Assembly: GCF_016613475.2 (NCBI RefSeq)
Contig: NZ_CP071517.1
Location: 2,604,001-2,668,000, forward strand
Length of the DNA: 64,000 nucleotides
Direction: 5' to 3'
Origin: Lysobacter arenosi
GTDB lineage: Bacteria > Pseudomonadota > Gammaproteobacteria > Xanthomonadales > Xanthomonadaceae
Part shown: piece after piece, positions 25,191 to 34,353 of the stretch
Layout: the number at the start of each line of letters is the position of its first letter
Position numbering within the stretch: position 1 is the stretch's first letter
Made by a program: the position numbers and the translations under genes
Notes under the pieces: generated by a model
Databases searched by the model: none
What the model was told of the DNA's origin: nothing
Seen by the model: only the letters and a program-made list of their open reading frames with translations

Positions 25191-25994
25191 CTACGACTTG
25201 TGCGCGAGCGGATCGGGGTGGTGGACATGCGGAATTTCGATGGCCCCGGACAGGTAACCGTCGAGCCAGTCCTTGAAGTAGGTATCGGCGATCAGCGCCT
25301 GCTTGTCGGGCGTGAGCGTGTGGTCGTCAAGGATCGCGCCGTAGTAACTGGCCGCAGGGTCGGCGATCACCGGCCGGTCGTCCTGGTAGCTGTACATGAC
25401 CCACTGAACGAGTTCGCACAGCCGATAGGTCTCCGGTCCGGCGATCTCGATGGTGGCATTCGACGGTCGCGCGACCACCAGGTCGGCAAGCCGCACGGCC
25501 ACGTCGTCCGCGGCCACGGGCTGCACCAGCGCAGGCGACAGGTGGACGATGTCCTTGCCACTGCCAGGCGGAATGATGTTGGCCATGAACTCGAAGAACT
25601 GCGTCGCCTGCACCAGCGAATGCGGCACGCCCGAACGTTTCACCAGACGCTCCTGTGCGTCCTTGGCGCGGAAGTAGCCGCTGGTCTGCAGGCGTTGCGT
25701 GCCGACCACCGAAAGCGCCAGGTAATGCGAGACGCCGGCACGCTCGGCGGCGGCAAGCAGCCGCTCGCTCGAACGCGTGAAGAATTCCGTCACCTCCGGC
25801 TCGTCGAACGAGGGCGCATTGGTGACGTCGACGACGACATCCGCACCGTCCAGCGCCGACTGCAATCCTTCGCCGGTGACGGTGTTGACGCCGGACCGGC
25901 GGGAGGCGGCCAGCACGTCGTATCCGCGACTCTTCAGCCGGGCGACGAGCTTGGATCCGACGAGGCCATGGCCGCCGGCCACTACGATTTTCAT
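25191..25994 (-). CDS. NAD(P)-binding NmrA-like atypical SDR
   Basis: 267 aa. Rossmann motif GGHGLVGSKL at about 7-16, then VVVDVTNAPS (beta4) and LALSVVGTQRL; lacks the YxxxK catalytic pair of classical SDRs (reads GYFRAKDAQE, about 106-115), as in NmrA-like and epimerase-like atypical members. May act as a redox sensor or oxidoreductase. The C-terminal tail is His-rich (IPHVHHPDPLAHKS). A long REP-like hairpin lies 12 nt upstream of the start, in its leader. Confidence 0.82.
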   Translation of the reverse strand: MKIVVAGGHGLVGSKLVARLKSRGYDVLAASRRSGVNTVTGEGLQSALDGADVVVDVTNAPSFDEPEVTEFFTRSSERLLAAAERAGVSHYLALSVVGTQRLQTSGYFRAKDAQERLVKRSGVPHSLVQATQFFEFMANIIPPGSGKDIVHLSPALVQPVAADDVAVRLADLVVARPSNATIEIAGPETYRLCELVQWVMYSYQDDRPVIADPAASYYGAILDDHTLTPDKQALIADTYFKDWLDGYLSGAIEIPHVHHPDPLAHKS

Positions 25995-26005
25995 TGCGCC
26001 GATTC

Positions 26006-26039
26006 CTTCTGTAGCCGGCTTCGCGGCCGGCTACAGAAG
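26006..26039. repeat. REP-like palindrome in the SDR leader
   Basis: Perfect 14-bp inverted repeat (26006-26019 with 26026-26039), loop TTCGCG. The CTGTAGCCGGC-type arms with a TTCGCG loop belong to the dispersed palindromic repeats of this bacterial group. It covers the 5' leader of the SDR gene and could fold in its mRNA. Confidence 0.8.
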
Positions 26040-26417
26040 ACCCGCTTTCGTGCCGCGCCGGTAGACCGGGGGGCGGACACCCCGTGTTGCCCCATTGGCA
26101 ACAATGCCGGACGAAGCTGGCAAGGGGATGTCCAGCCTCCTGCTCCGAGCGGCATCGCATGGCGCGACCGCGGGCCCCGATCGACGGCAGTGCGTGACGA
26201 GCATCACGCTCGACAGTCGCCCTGCCAGCGCCGTGAGAAAAAGTCTCGTCATGTAGAAGGCTACGCGCAGCTTTGCATGTACGGGCCGAGGCATACTTTC
26301 GCCGCTGCGTGGCTCCCGGATTCGTGCCGGGACGCTCTTGGGGAGCGCGATCGCGGCTTGATCGCGAGACGGTCGCAATGACCGCTGGCATGGATGAATC
26401 AACTACTTGGGGAAGCA
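26040..26417. other. Long leader/promoter region of the barrel gene
   Basis: 378 bp with no supported gene. It has several small inverted repeats (for example GCGTGA..TCACGC near 26191-26208) and an A-rich patch at about 26232-26260. It should contain the promoter of the outer-membrane barrel gene at 26418. No known riboswitch was recognised. Confidence 0.4.
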
Positions 26418-27095
26418 ATGAAGAAGGAACTCGTACTGGCTGCTTTGCTGGCAGCGGCACCGTTTACCGCGTTTGCCGGCTCGTTGAACTACTCGTATGT
26501 CGAAGGCGGTTACGCGCACCTGGCACAGGACGATGTTTTCTCGTTCCGGAGAGCGAGATTCCTCTCCGCGCGCCCCGAGGACGTGAAGAGCGACGGCTTC
26601 TTCGGCGCCGTCTCGGTGGCGGTGGGGGAGTCGTTCTACGGTTTCGGCAGTGTCCGCCGAGGCACCGACACCGTGGAGGTGCAGGTCTACGACACATTCA
26701 TGGGACGCGTTTCGTATACGTACGACGCTGACGTTACCGTGACGCGGCTCAACCTGGGTGCCGGTTATCACTACGGACTGTCGGACAGCACCGACCTGCT
26801 GGCCGAGGTCTCGGCGATCGATACCGACCTGGACATCGAAGACGAGAGCGAAGACGACGGCGGCTACCCGAATGGCTTCGGTGGTCGTGTTTCGGTCGGC
26901 GTGCGCTCGGCATTGACTGATGCGTTCGAGATCTGGGGCAAGGGCAACTACACCAGCGGAGAGTTCTACGACTCCGAGCTCAGCGCCAGCGTTGGCATGC
27001 AGTACCGCTTCGGCCCGACCTGGGGCATCACCGGCGAAATCGAAAGCGGTAGCAGCTACTCGCAGTACACGCTCGGCGTTCGCGCCAGCTTCTGA
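26418..27095 (+). CDS. Outer-membrane beta-barrel protein
   Basis: 225 aa. Signal peptide 1-20 (cleavage after TAFA), then alternating hydrophobic strands: LNYSYVEGGYAHL, GFFGAVSVAVGESFYGFGSV, RLNLGAGYHYGL, DLLAEVSAID, GFGGRVSVGVRSAL, ASVGMQYRFGPTWGITGEIE, YTLGVRASF. The final Phe is the usual BAM signal. Resembles Ax21/OmpX-size eight-stranded barrels; the Ax21-like family is common in this group, but I would not insist on it. Acidic loop (DIEDESEDDGG) at about 141-151 may bind cations. GGGGAAG Shine-Dalgarno before ATG 26418. Confidence 0.82.
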   Translation: MKKELVLAALLAAAPFTAFAGSLNYSYVEGGYAHLAQDDVFSFRRARFLSARPEDVKSDGFFGAVSVAVGESFYGFGSVRRGTDTVEVQVYDTFMGRVSYTYDADVTVTRLNLGAGYHYGLSDSTDLLAEVSAIDTDLDIEDESEDDGGYPNGFGGRVSVGVRSALTDAFEIWGKGNYTSGEFYDSELSASVGMQYRFGPTWGITGEIESGSSYSQYTLGVRASF

Positions 27096-27106
27096 TCTGC
27101 TCCTGG

Positions 27107-27132
27107 GCCCGGGCGCATCGCGCTCGGGCTTT
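27107..27132 (+). terminator. Terminator of the barrel gene
   Basis: GCCCGGGCGC (27107-27116) pairs with GCGCTCGGGC (27120-27129; one G-T type mismatch) over an ATC loop, followed by TTT. It lies 12 nt after the stop codon. Confidence 0.65.
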
Positions 27133-27146
27133 CCAGGACCGCCAGG

Positions 27147-27599
27147 TCACTTCGGCTTGGAGTACCAGAGCGCGTTGACGATGATCCAGCGGTCGTCGAA
27201 CTTGCCCATGTGGAAGAAGTCGACGAACCACGGGGTTTCCGCGCGCACGGCCGCGGTATTGCCGGCAACGTCCAGCACCGTGCAGGAGCGTTTCCATTGC
27301 TCCTTCGGCGTCTTCAGCGCGCCCTGTCGCGTCAGCTCGACCAGTTCTTCCTTGCTCATGCGCCGCAGGCCCAGACGCTCGTCGGGGGTATCACCCAGCA
27401 CGCGACGCTTGGCGAGGTCGGGGTGCAGCGCGCGGGCGACGCGTTTCGGATCGCCCTCGAGCTGCCCGTCGACATAGTCGAAGCACGTCGCCTCGATCGC
27501 GGCGCGGGTGGTCGGGTCAATTGCGACGGGCGATGCGGCAGGCGACACGGCGGTCGCTGCCGTTGCTGCCGTTGCTGCGGCAAGCACCAGGCTCATCAT
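27147..27599 (-). CDS. NTF2-like (lumazine-binding-2 type) exported protein
   Basis: 150 aa. N-terminal hydrophobic, Ala/Thr-rich signal (MMSLVLAAATAATAATAV) and one NTF2-like domain: IEATCFDYVDGQLEGDPKRVARALHPDLAKRRV at about 37-69 is characteristic of the Lumazine_bd_2 family, and the C-terminal FFHMGKFDDRWIIVNALWYSKPK closes the cone. No catalytic residues could be assigned. Start taken at ATG 27599 because AAGGAG lies 10 nt upstream; the frame continues further up without a signal peptide. Confidence 0.8.
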   Translation of the reverse strand: MMSLVLAAATAATAATAVSPAASPVAIDPTTRAAIEATCFDYVDGQLEGDPKRVARALHPDLAKRRVLGDTPDERLGLRRMSKEELVELTRQGALKTPKEQWKRSCTVLDVAGNTAAVRAETPWFVDFFHMGKFDDRWIIVNALWYSKPK

Positions 27600-27690
27600 G
27601 GACACACACTGCTCCTTTTCTGCGGGGGAGGGACGCCGCCGGAGCCTAGCGCCTCCTGCTGCCCGCAGAGAAGTGCGACTCGGCACGGTC

Positions 27691-27710
27691 GGCCGGACCA
27701 GCGTCCGGCC
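27691..27710 (-). terminator. Hairpin after prpF
   Basis: Perfect 8-bp inverted repeat GGCCGGAC / GTCCGGCC (27691-27698, 27703-27710). It lies just past the prpF stop (27726) on the minus strand; no T-run. Confidence 0.45.
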
Positions 27711-27725
27711 AACACGGCCAAGGGG

Positions 27726-28912
27726 TCAGAACGAGTCCGCGGGAACCCTGACCGCGCCTTCCATCAGCACGCGCGCACTGCGGCTCATGACCGCCTTGGT
27801 GACCGTCCACTCGCCGTCGACCAGCTTGGCCTGCGCGCCGACGCGCAGCGTTCCCGACGGATGACCGAAGCGCACCGCATCGGGTTCACCACCGCCGGCG
27901 GCGATGTTGACCAGGGTACCGGGGACGGAAGCTGCGGTGCCGATCGCCACCGATGCGGTACCCATCATCGCGTGGTGCAGCTTGCCCATCGACATCGCAC
28001 GCACGTGCAGGTCGATGTCGGACGCGGCGATGTGCTTGCCGCTGGATGCGACGTAGTCCTGGGCCGGAGCAACGATCGCGACCTTGGGCGAGTGCTGGCG
28101 GGTGGCGGCTTCCTCGATGCTCTTGATCAGCCCCATGCGCAGCGCGCCATGTGCGCGGATCGCTTCGAAGCGCGCCAGCGCCTTCGGGTCGTCGTTGAAA
28201 GTCGGCTGCAGCTCGGTGCCGGTGTAACCCAGGTCGGCGGCGTTGACGAAGATGGTCGGGATGCCGGCGGTGATCATCGTCACCTTGAACGTGCCGACAC
28301 CCGGGACTTCCAGGTCGTCGACAAGATTCCCGGTCGGGAACATCGAACCGCCGTCGCTGTCGTCGGCCGGATCCAGGAACTCCAGCGCGATCTCGGCTGC
28401 CGGGAAGGTCACGCCGTCGAGTTCGAAATCGCCGGTTTCCTGCACCTCTGGCCGTTGCTCATCGGCACGTGCGCGATGATGGTCTTGCCGATGTTCGCCT
28501 GCCAGATCCGCACCACGGCGATGCCGTCGGCGGGCACGCGGCTGGCATCGACCAGGCCGGCGCTGATTGCGAACGGACCAACAGCGGAGCTGAGGTTGCC
28601 GCAGTTGCCGCTCCAGTCGACGAAGGGCTTGTCGATCAGGACCTGGCCATAGAGGTAGTCGACGTCATGGTCGGGCACCGATGCCCTGGAAATGATCACG
28701 CACTTGCTGGTGCTGGACGTCGCGCCGCCCATGCCATCGGTGTGCTTGCCGTAGGGATCGGGCGAGCCGATCACGCGCATCAGCAGTGCATCGCGCTTCG
28801 GGCCGGGGACCTGCGCCACTTCGGGCAGGTCCTGCAGGCGGAAGAACACGCCCTTGCTGGTGCCGCCACGCATGTAGGTGGCGGGGATGCGGATCTGGGG
28901 GAGATGGGACAT
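27726..28912 (-). pseudogene. prpF: PrpF (2-methylaconitate cis-trans isomerase), frameshifted
   Basis: The two halves of a full PrpF lie in different frames. Frame 1 (from ATG 28912): MSHLPQIRIPATYMRGGTSK, CGNLSSAVGPFAI, up to IIAHVPMSNG. Frame 2 continues with VQETGDFELDGVTFPAAEI to the stop at 27726, including PTIFVNAADLGYTGTELQP and MGKLHHAMMGTASVAIGTA. The change falls at 28446-28449: the minus strand reads GGCCAGAGGTGCAG, where GGCCAGGTGCAG would restore NGQVQETG, so an extra AG is the simplest explanation. Either the gene is a recent pseudogene or the base call is wrong. PrpF isomerises the AcnD product trans-2-methylaconitate to the cis form. acnD is intact upstream, with an SRPBCC gene between. 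Confidence 0.88.
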
Positions 28913-28947
28913 TGGAATTCCGTCGGCCTTGGTGCGATCAGGGATTG

Positions 28948-29412
28948 TCAGGGAGCGGGTTCGTCTGGAATCTCGGCTTCGATCAGCTGCGCCAGCAGCG
29001 TCAGCGATTCCTGCCAGCCCAGGTAGCAGAACTCGACCGGGATCATCGCCGGGATGCCTTCCTGCACGATGTTGACCTCGGTGCCGCAGACGACCGTCTT
29101 CAACTGCACGGTGACCTGCATCTGCCCGGGCATGTTCGGGTCTTCGAACTCGTCGACATAGCGCAGCAGCTCGCCGGGCACCAGCTCCAGGTACTTGCCA
29201 CCGAACGAATGGCTCTTGCCGGTGGCGAAGTTGGTGAACGACATGCGGTAGCTGCCGCCGACCTTGGCATCCATCTGATGCACCTTGCCGGTGAAACCGT
29301 GCGGCGGCAGCCACTTCGCCATCGCATCGGGATCGAGGAACGCACGATAGATGCGTTCGGCGGGCGCACGAAGCACACGGTGGAGACGCACGGTTCCGGT
29401 AGCTGCTGACAT
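28948..29412 (-). CDS. SRPBCC / AHSA1-domain protein
   Basis: 154 aa, helix-grip fold of the Aha1/START-like superfamily: RLHRVLRAPAERIYRAFLDP (about 9-28) and KWLPPHGFTGKVHQMDAKVGG are typical AHSA1 starts, and the C-terminal long helix is LGWQESLTLLAQLIEAEI. Small-ligand binding is expected; no catalytic role known. It sits between acnD (42 nt upstream) and prpF (35 nt downstream), on the same strand, where acnD and prpF usually adjoin, so it looks inserted into the operon. Confidence 0.88.
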   Translation of the reverse strand: MSAATGTVRLHRVLRAPAERIYRAFLDPDAMAKWLPPHGFTGKVHQMDAKVGGSYRMSFTNFATGKSHSFGGKYLELVPGELLRYVDEFEDPNMPGQMQVTVQLKTVVCGTEVNIVQEGIPAMIPVEFCYLGWQESLTLLAQLIEAEIPDEPAP

Positions 29413-29454
29413 TGCCTTCTCTCCTTCCTGGGGGGACTGCAGGTCGCAGGCGGC

Positions 29455-32052
29455 CTAGGCGGCCTGCGCGGACTCGAGGAAATCGTTGGCGAAGCGCTGC
29501 AACACGCCGCCGGCGTCGTAGATCGACACCTCCTCGGCGGTGTCGAGGCGGCAGGTCACCGGCACTTCGACGCGCTCGCCGTTGCGACGATTGATGACCA
29601 GCGTCAGCTGCGCGCGCGGAGTGCGCTCGCCGATGACGTCATAGGTCTCCGTGCCGTCGATGGCCAGCGTGGTGCGGTTGGTGCCCGGCAGGAACTCGAG
29701 CGGCAGCACGCCCATGCCGATCAGGTTGGTACGGTGAATACGCTCGAAGCCCTCGGCCGCGATCGCCTCGACGCCCGCCAGGCGCACGCCCTTGGCGGCC
29801 CAGTCGCGCGAGGAACCCTCGCCGTAGTCGGCACCGGCGATGATGATCAGCGGCTGGCGACGCTCCATGTAGGTTTCGATCGCCTCCCACATACGCGTGA
29901 CCTGCCCTTCCGGCTCGATCCGCGCCAGCGATCCCTGCTTCACGTTGCCCGACTCGTCGCGCACCATCTCGTTGAGCAGCTTCGGATTGGCGAACGTGGC
30001 GCGCTGCGCCGTGAGGTGGTCGCCGCGGTGGGTCGCGTAGGAATTGAAGTCCTCTTCCGGCAGGCCCATCTTCGCCAGGTACTCGCCGGCGGCGCTGGAG
30101 GCCATGATCGCGTTCGACGGCGACAGGTGGTCGGTGGTGATGTTGTCGCCGAGCACGGCCAGCGGGCGCATGCCGCTGAGCGAGCGCTCACCGGCCAGCG
30201 CGCCTTCCCAGTACGGCGGACGACGGATGTAGGTGCTCTGCGGGCGCCAGTCGTACAGCGGGCCGACCTTCTCGCCGTGCATTTCGCTGATGCGGAACAT
30301 CGGCTCGTAGACCTGGCGGAAGTGGTCCGGCTTGACGCTGCTGGCGACGATCGCGTCGATCTCCTCGTCGCTCGGCCAGATGTCCTTGAGCGTGATCGGA
30401 TTGCCATCGGCGTCATGGCCGAGCGCGTCGCGCTCGATGTCGAAGCGCACGGTGCCGGCGATCGCATACGCCACCACCAGCGGCGGCGAGGCGAGGAAGG
30501 CCTGCTTGGCGTACGGATGGATGCGGCCGTCGAAGTTGCGGTTGCCCGACAACACCGCGGTCGCGTACAGGTCGCGGTCGATCACTTCCTGCTGGATCGC
30601 CGGATCCAGCGCGCCGCTCATGCCGTTGCAGGTGGTGCAGGCGAAGGCGACGATGCCGAAGCCGAGCTTCTCAAGCTCCGTCAGCAGGCCGGCTTCTTCC
30701 AGATAGAGCTGCACGGCCTTGGAACCCGGCGCCAGCGACGACTTCACCCACGGCCGGCGAACGAGTCCGCGGGCGTTGGCGTTGCGCGCGATCAGGCCGG
30801 CGGCAATCACGTTGCGCGGGTTGCTGGTGTTGGTGCAGCTGGTGATGGCGGCGATGATCACCGCGCCGTCGGGCATCTGCCCCGGCACGTCTTCCCATGC
30901 ACCGGCGATGCCGCGCGCGGCCAGGTCGGAGGTCGGCAGGCGCTTGTGCGGGTTGGACGGGCCGGCCATGTTGCGCACCACCGACGACAGGTCGAACGTG
31001 AGTTCGCGTTCGTACTCGGCGGTCTCGAGCGCATCGCCCCACAGGCCGGCCTGCTTCGCGTAGGTCTCGACCAGCTTGATCTGCGCATCCTCGCGGCCGG
31101 TCAGGCGCAGGTAGTCGATGGTCTTGTCGTCGATGAAAAACATCGCCGCCGTCGCGCCGTACTCCGGCGCCATGTTGGAGATCGTCGCGCGGTCACCCAG
31201 GGTCAGCGCCGACGCGCCTTCGCCATGGAATTCCAGGTACGCGCCGACCACCTTCGATTGGCGCAGGAACTCGGTCAGCGCCAGCACGATGTCGGTGGCG
31301 GTGATGCCGGGCTGCGGCTTGCCGGTGAGGTTGACGCCGATGATGTCGGGCAGGCGCATCCACGAGGCGCGGCCGAGCATCACGCTCTCCGCTTCCAGGC
31401 CGCCGACGCCGATGGCAATGACGCCGAGTGCATCGACGTGCGGGGTGTGGCTGTCGGTGCCGACCAGCGTGTCCGGGAACGCGACGCCATCACGCGCATG
31501 CACCACCGGCGACATCCGCTCCAGGTTGATCTGATGCATGATGCCGTTGCCCGGCGGAATCACGTCGACGTTGCGGAACGCCTTCTTCGTCCAGTTGATG
31601 AAGTGGAAGCGGTCCTCGTTGCGGCGATCCTCGACGGCGCGGTTCTTGGCGAACGCGTCCTTGTCGAAGCCGCCGTACTCCACCGCCAGCGAGTGGTCGA
31701 CGATCAACTGCGTCGGCACCACCGGATTGATCTGCGACGGATCACCGCCACGCTCGGCGATCGCATCGCGCAGGCCGGCCAAGTCGACCAGCGCGGTCTG
31801 GCCGAGGATGTCGTGGCAGACCACGCGTGCCGGGAACCACGGGAAATCGAGATCGCGGCGACGCTCGATCAGCTGCGTCAGGTAGGCATCGAGCATGCCC
31901 GGTTCGGCGCGACGCACCAGGTTCTCGGCATGCACGCGCGAGGTGTACGGAAGCCGGTCGTAGGCACCGGGCGCGATCGCCTCGATCGCGGCGCGTGCAT
32001 CGAAGTAGTCGAGCGCGGTGCCCGGGAGCGGCTTGCGGTATTGGCTGTTCAT
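29455..32052 (-). CDS. acnD: Fe/S-dependent 2-methylisocitrate dehydratase AcnD
   Basis: 865-aa aconitase-superfamily enzyme of the 2-methylcitrate cycle for propionyl-CoA; converts 2-methylcitrate to trans-2-methylaconitate, which PrpF isomerises. Starts MNSQYRKPLPGTALDYFDARAA, as AcnD does. Cluster ligands: Cys in AITSCTNTSNPRNV and the CxxC of ACTTCNGMSG; substrate loops GTDSHTPH and GSSRDWAAKG are intact. Full length for AcnD. Start ATG 32052 lacks a clear Shine-Dalgarno. prpB and prpC are not in the window; with prpF broken, the branch may be impaired. Confidence 0.95.
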   Translation of the reverse strand: MNSQYRKPLPGTALDYFDARAAIEAIAPGAYDRLPYTSRVHAENLVRRAEPGMLDAYLTQLIERRRDLDFPWFPARVVCHDILGQTALVDLAGLRDAIAERGGDPSQINPVVPTQLIVDHSLAVEYGGFDKDAFAKNRAVEDRRNEDRFHFINWTKKAFRNVDVIPPGNGIMHQINLERMSPVVHARDGVAFPDTLVGTDSHTPHVDALGVIAIGVGGLEAESVMLGRASWMRLPDIIGVNLTGKPQPGITATDIVLALTEFLRQSKVVGAYLEFHGEGASALTLGDRATISNMAPEYGATAAMFFIDDKTIDYLRLTGREDAQIKLVETYAKQAGLWGDALETAEYERELTFDLSSVVRNMAGPSNPHKRLPTSDLAARGIAGAWEDVPGQMPDGAVIIAAITSCTNTSNPRNVIAAGLIARNANARGLVRRPWVKSSLAPGSKAVQLYLEEAGLLTELEKLGFGIVAFACTTCNGMSGALDPAIQQEVIDRDLYATAVLSGNRNFDGRIHPYAKQAFLASPPLVVAYAIAGTVRFDIERDALGHDADGNPITLKDIWPSDEEIDAIVASSVKPDHFRQVYEPMFRISEMHGEKVGPLYDWRPQSTYIRRPPYWEGALAGERSLSGMRPLAVLGDNITTDHLSPSNAIMASSAAGEYLAKMGLPEEDFNSYATHRGDHLTAQRATFANPKLLNEMVRDESGNVKQGSLARIEPEGQVTRMWEAIETYMERRQPLIIIAGADYGEGSSRDWAAKGVRLAGVEAIAAEGFERIHRTNLIGMGVLPLEFLPGTNRTTLAIDGTETYDVIGERTPRAQLTLVINRRNGERVEVPVTCRLDTAEEVSIYDAGGVLQRFANDFLESAQAA

Positions 32053-32265
32053 GGCGGCTGCTGTGGTCTTGATCGGAGTGCGGCAGCGACACTCGGGCAC
32101 GGACTTCGCATCGTGTGGCCATGCGGAGCCCGGTCGGGCGAGTGCGCTGGGGCCGGGGAATCCCGGCACAGGCGATTATCCCGCAATTGGCCGGGGGCCG
32201 GGTCCCAGAACTTGTCTTTGGACGTCAACTAGCCGCCGGAAAGCCCTGGCGGCCGGGCCAGTGCC

Positions 32266-33045
32266 TCAGCGCAGGTGCTTGCGCAGGTCGACCAGGGCCT
32301 GGTCGGCCGAATCGACGCGGATCAGGCCCATGCGCGGGTATTCGATCTCGATCGTCACGTACACCGTCAACGTCAGGATGGCGGCGAACACGAACCGGTG
32401 CAGCCAGCTGCGATCGGGGTTGACCGAAGTGGCGTATCCGACGAGGAGCCCGGCGATGAGGCACAAGCCGGCCAGCAGCCAGTAGATGATGCGCGGCGGA
32501 TGGTTGCGGGTCGCCGCGACGCGGGTATCGGTGATGTCGAACATCTCGTTCAGCGAGTTGATCACCAGCGCCGTCGCCGGCGGCGACGCATCCGGGCGAC
32601 GGGTCGCGTGCACGGCCTTGCGCCAGATTTCGTCCTGCAGTGCCGAACCCTGGTCCAGTTCCTGCTGCGTGTACTCGCGGTTCTCGGCGTCGCGGTAGGT
32701 CGCCAGGCGCACGTCCAGGTAGCGACGGAACAGCGCGCGCAGTTCCGGCTGCGCTTCGTCAGGCAGCAGGTCGAGCCGCTGGTAGGCCGTGCCGATGGTG
32801 TTGGCTTCCTCGGCCACCAGGTGGCGGCGATCGTCGAAGCGGGATGCCGCGCCGAAGAAGGTGAAGGCGATCAGCAGCGCGAGCAGGCCGAACACGGCGC
32901 CCTCGGCAGCATCGGCGCCCTTGGTCAGCCCGCGGTTCTCGCGGGCGAGGTGGGATCGTCCCAGCCGTCGCCCCAGCTCGATGAACAACACGATCCCCGC
33001 GAACAGGCCGGCCGAGAACAGCAGTACCTGCACTGCGAAGCTCAC
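32266..33045 (-). CDS. DUF4239 family membrane protein
   Basis: 259 aa. Membrane helices at about 5-25, 48-66 (EGAVFGLLALLIAFTFFGAAS), 188-206 (IIYWLLAGLCLIAGLLVGYA) and 216-235 (LHRFVFAAILTLTVYVTIEIE), with a long soluble helical part between (RFDDRRHLVAEEANTIGTAY is the DUF4239 hallmark). The family resembles bestrophin-type channels in outline, but a transport function is unproven. 213 nt separate it from acnD. Confidence 0.85.
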   Translation of the reverse strand: MSFAVQVLLFSAGLFAGIVLFIELGRRLGRSHLARENRGLTKGADAAEGAVFGLLALLIAFTFFGAASRFDDRRHLVAEEANTIGTAYQRLDLLPDEAQPELRALFRRYLDVRLATYRDAENREYTQQELDQGSALQDEIWRKAVHATRRPDASPPATALVINSLNEMFDITDTRVAATRNHPPRIIYWLLAGLCLIAGLLVGYATSVNPDRSWLHRFVFAAILTLTVYVTIEIEYPRMGLIRVDSADQALVDLRKHLR

Positions 33046-33138
33046 GCTCGTCGCTCCACGGCGCCAGGTGCCGGCGCTCGGCCATGCAGTCTTGGCGAGC
33101 CGCCATTAGGCGGTCGTGAAGCCGTGAAACCGGGCGAC

Positions 33139-34167
33139 TCAGTCCGCGACGTGGACCACCAGCTTGCCGAAGTTCTTGCCTTCGAGCAGGCCCATGAAGG
33201 CCGCTGGCGCGTTCTCCAGCCCGTCGACGATGTCCTCGCGCAGCTTCACCTTGCCGGCCGCGACCCAGGCGCTCATCTCGCGGTAGAACGGCGCGAAGCC
33301 ATCGGCGTAGTGGTCCAGGATGATGAAGCCCTGCAGACGGATGCGCTTGCGCAGCACCAGGCCCAGCAACAACGGCAGGCGATCGGGCCCAGCGGGCAGC
33401 TTCTGGTCGTTGTAATGGGCGATCAGTCCGCACACCGGCACGCGCGCGCCCTCGTTGAGCAGCGGCAGCACGGCATCGAGCACTGCGCCGCCGACGTTCT
33501 CGAAGTAGACGTCGATGCCGTCCTTGCAGGCTTCGGCGAGTTTCTGCGCGAACTGCGGGTCGTTGCGATCGATGCAGGCATCGAAGCCGAGTTCGTCGAG
33601 CACGTAGCGGCACTTGTCGGCGCCACCGGCCACGCCGACCACGCGCGCGCCCTTGATCCGGGCGATCTGCCCGACCACCGCGCCAACCGCGCCACTGGCC
33701 GCGGCAACTACCACGGTCTCGCCGGGCTTCGGCTCGCCGATGTTCAACAGGCCGTGGTACGCGGTGAAGCCGGGCATGCCCAGCACGCTCAATGCGAGCG
33801 AAGGATGGGCGGCGTTGCCGAGCGCCATCAGGTCGCGGCCGTTCGATACCTCGTAGTCCTGCCAGCCCGAACCGCCGAGGACGAGATCGCCTTCGGCGAA
33901 CTTCGGATGGCGCGATGCAACGACGCGGCTGACGGTGCCACCGACCATCACATCGTCGATCGCGGTGGGCGGCGCATACGACGGCGCATCGCTCATCCGC
34001 CCGCGCATGTAAGGGTCGAGAGACAGATAGAGAGTTCGCAGGAGGACCTCGCCTTCTGCGGGCGTTGGCACATCGCGCTGTTCGAGGCGGAAGTCCTGCG
34101 GCGTGGGCGCGCCCTTGGGGCGCGAGGCGAGGACGATGCGGCGATTCACGTTTGCGGTCTGCGGCAT
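33139..34167 (-). CDS. Zinc-free NADP-dependent MDR oxidoreductase (CurA/leukotriene-B4 dehydrogenase type)
   Basis: 342 aa. Opens with NRRIVLASRPKGAPTPQDFRL and LSLDPYMRGRMSDAPSYAPP, standard for the CurA/YncB group; the NADP site is VVVAAASGAVGAVVGQIARIKG (split here as AAASGAVGAVVGQIARIKG, about 157-175); FENVGGAVLDAVLP follows. Reduces alpha,beta-unsaturated carbonyls with NADPH; useful against reactive lipid aldehydes. Start ATG 34167 has GGAG; a longer frame from 34251 lacks family residues. Confidence 0.92.
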   Translation of the reverse strand: MPQTANVNRRIVLASRPKGAPTPQDFRLEQRDVPTPAEGEVLLRTLYLSLDPYMRGRMSDAPSYAPPTAIDDVMVGGTVSRVVASRHPKFAEGDLVLGGSGWQDYEVSNGRDLMALGNAAHPSLALSVLGMPGFTAYHGLLNIGEPKPGETVVVAAASGAVGAVVGQIARIKGARVVGVAGGADKCRYVLDELGFDACIDRNDPQFAQKLAEACKDGIDVYFENVGGAVLDAVLPLLNEGARVPVCGLIAHYNDQKLPAGPDRLPLLLGLVLRKRIRLQGFIILDHYADGFAPFYREMSAWVAAGKVKLREDIVDGLENAPAAFMGLLEGKNFGKLVVHVAD

Positions 34168-34353
34168 GGCGGACTCCAGTGGCGATGCGACAGTGCTGTC
34201 GCGATCAGGCCCACATCTTATGCCTGCGCCGTGCCGGAAAACCCGCGACACTGTGTTGCGCGTGCGGGAACGATGCGGTGTCTCCTGCCCATCACGCAGG
34301 CATCACCGTCAGCGGCTGTAATGAGCGCCGTCCCCCAGCCGGTGTGCATCGTC

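Noticed and set aside
26040..26417. Riboswitch in the long leader of the barrel gene
   Set aside because: Several short inverted repeats exist, but none matches a riboswitch core I know.
29734..32232. A long plus-strand frame opposite acnD (832 codons)
   Set aside because: Same antisense effect; AcnD on the minus strand is full length with all motifs, while this frame has none.
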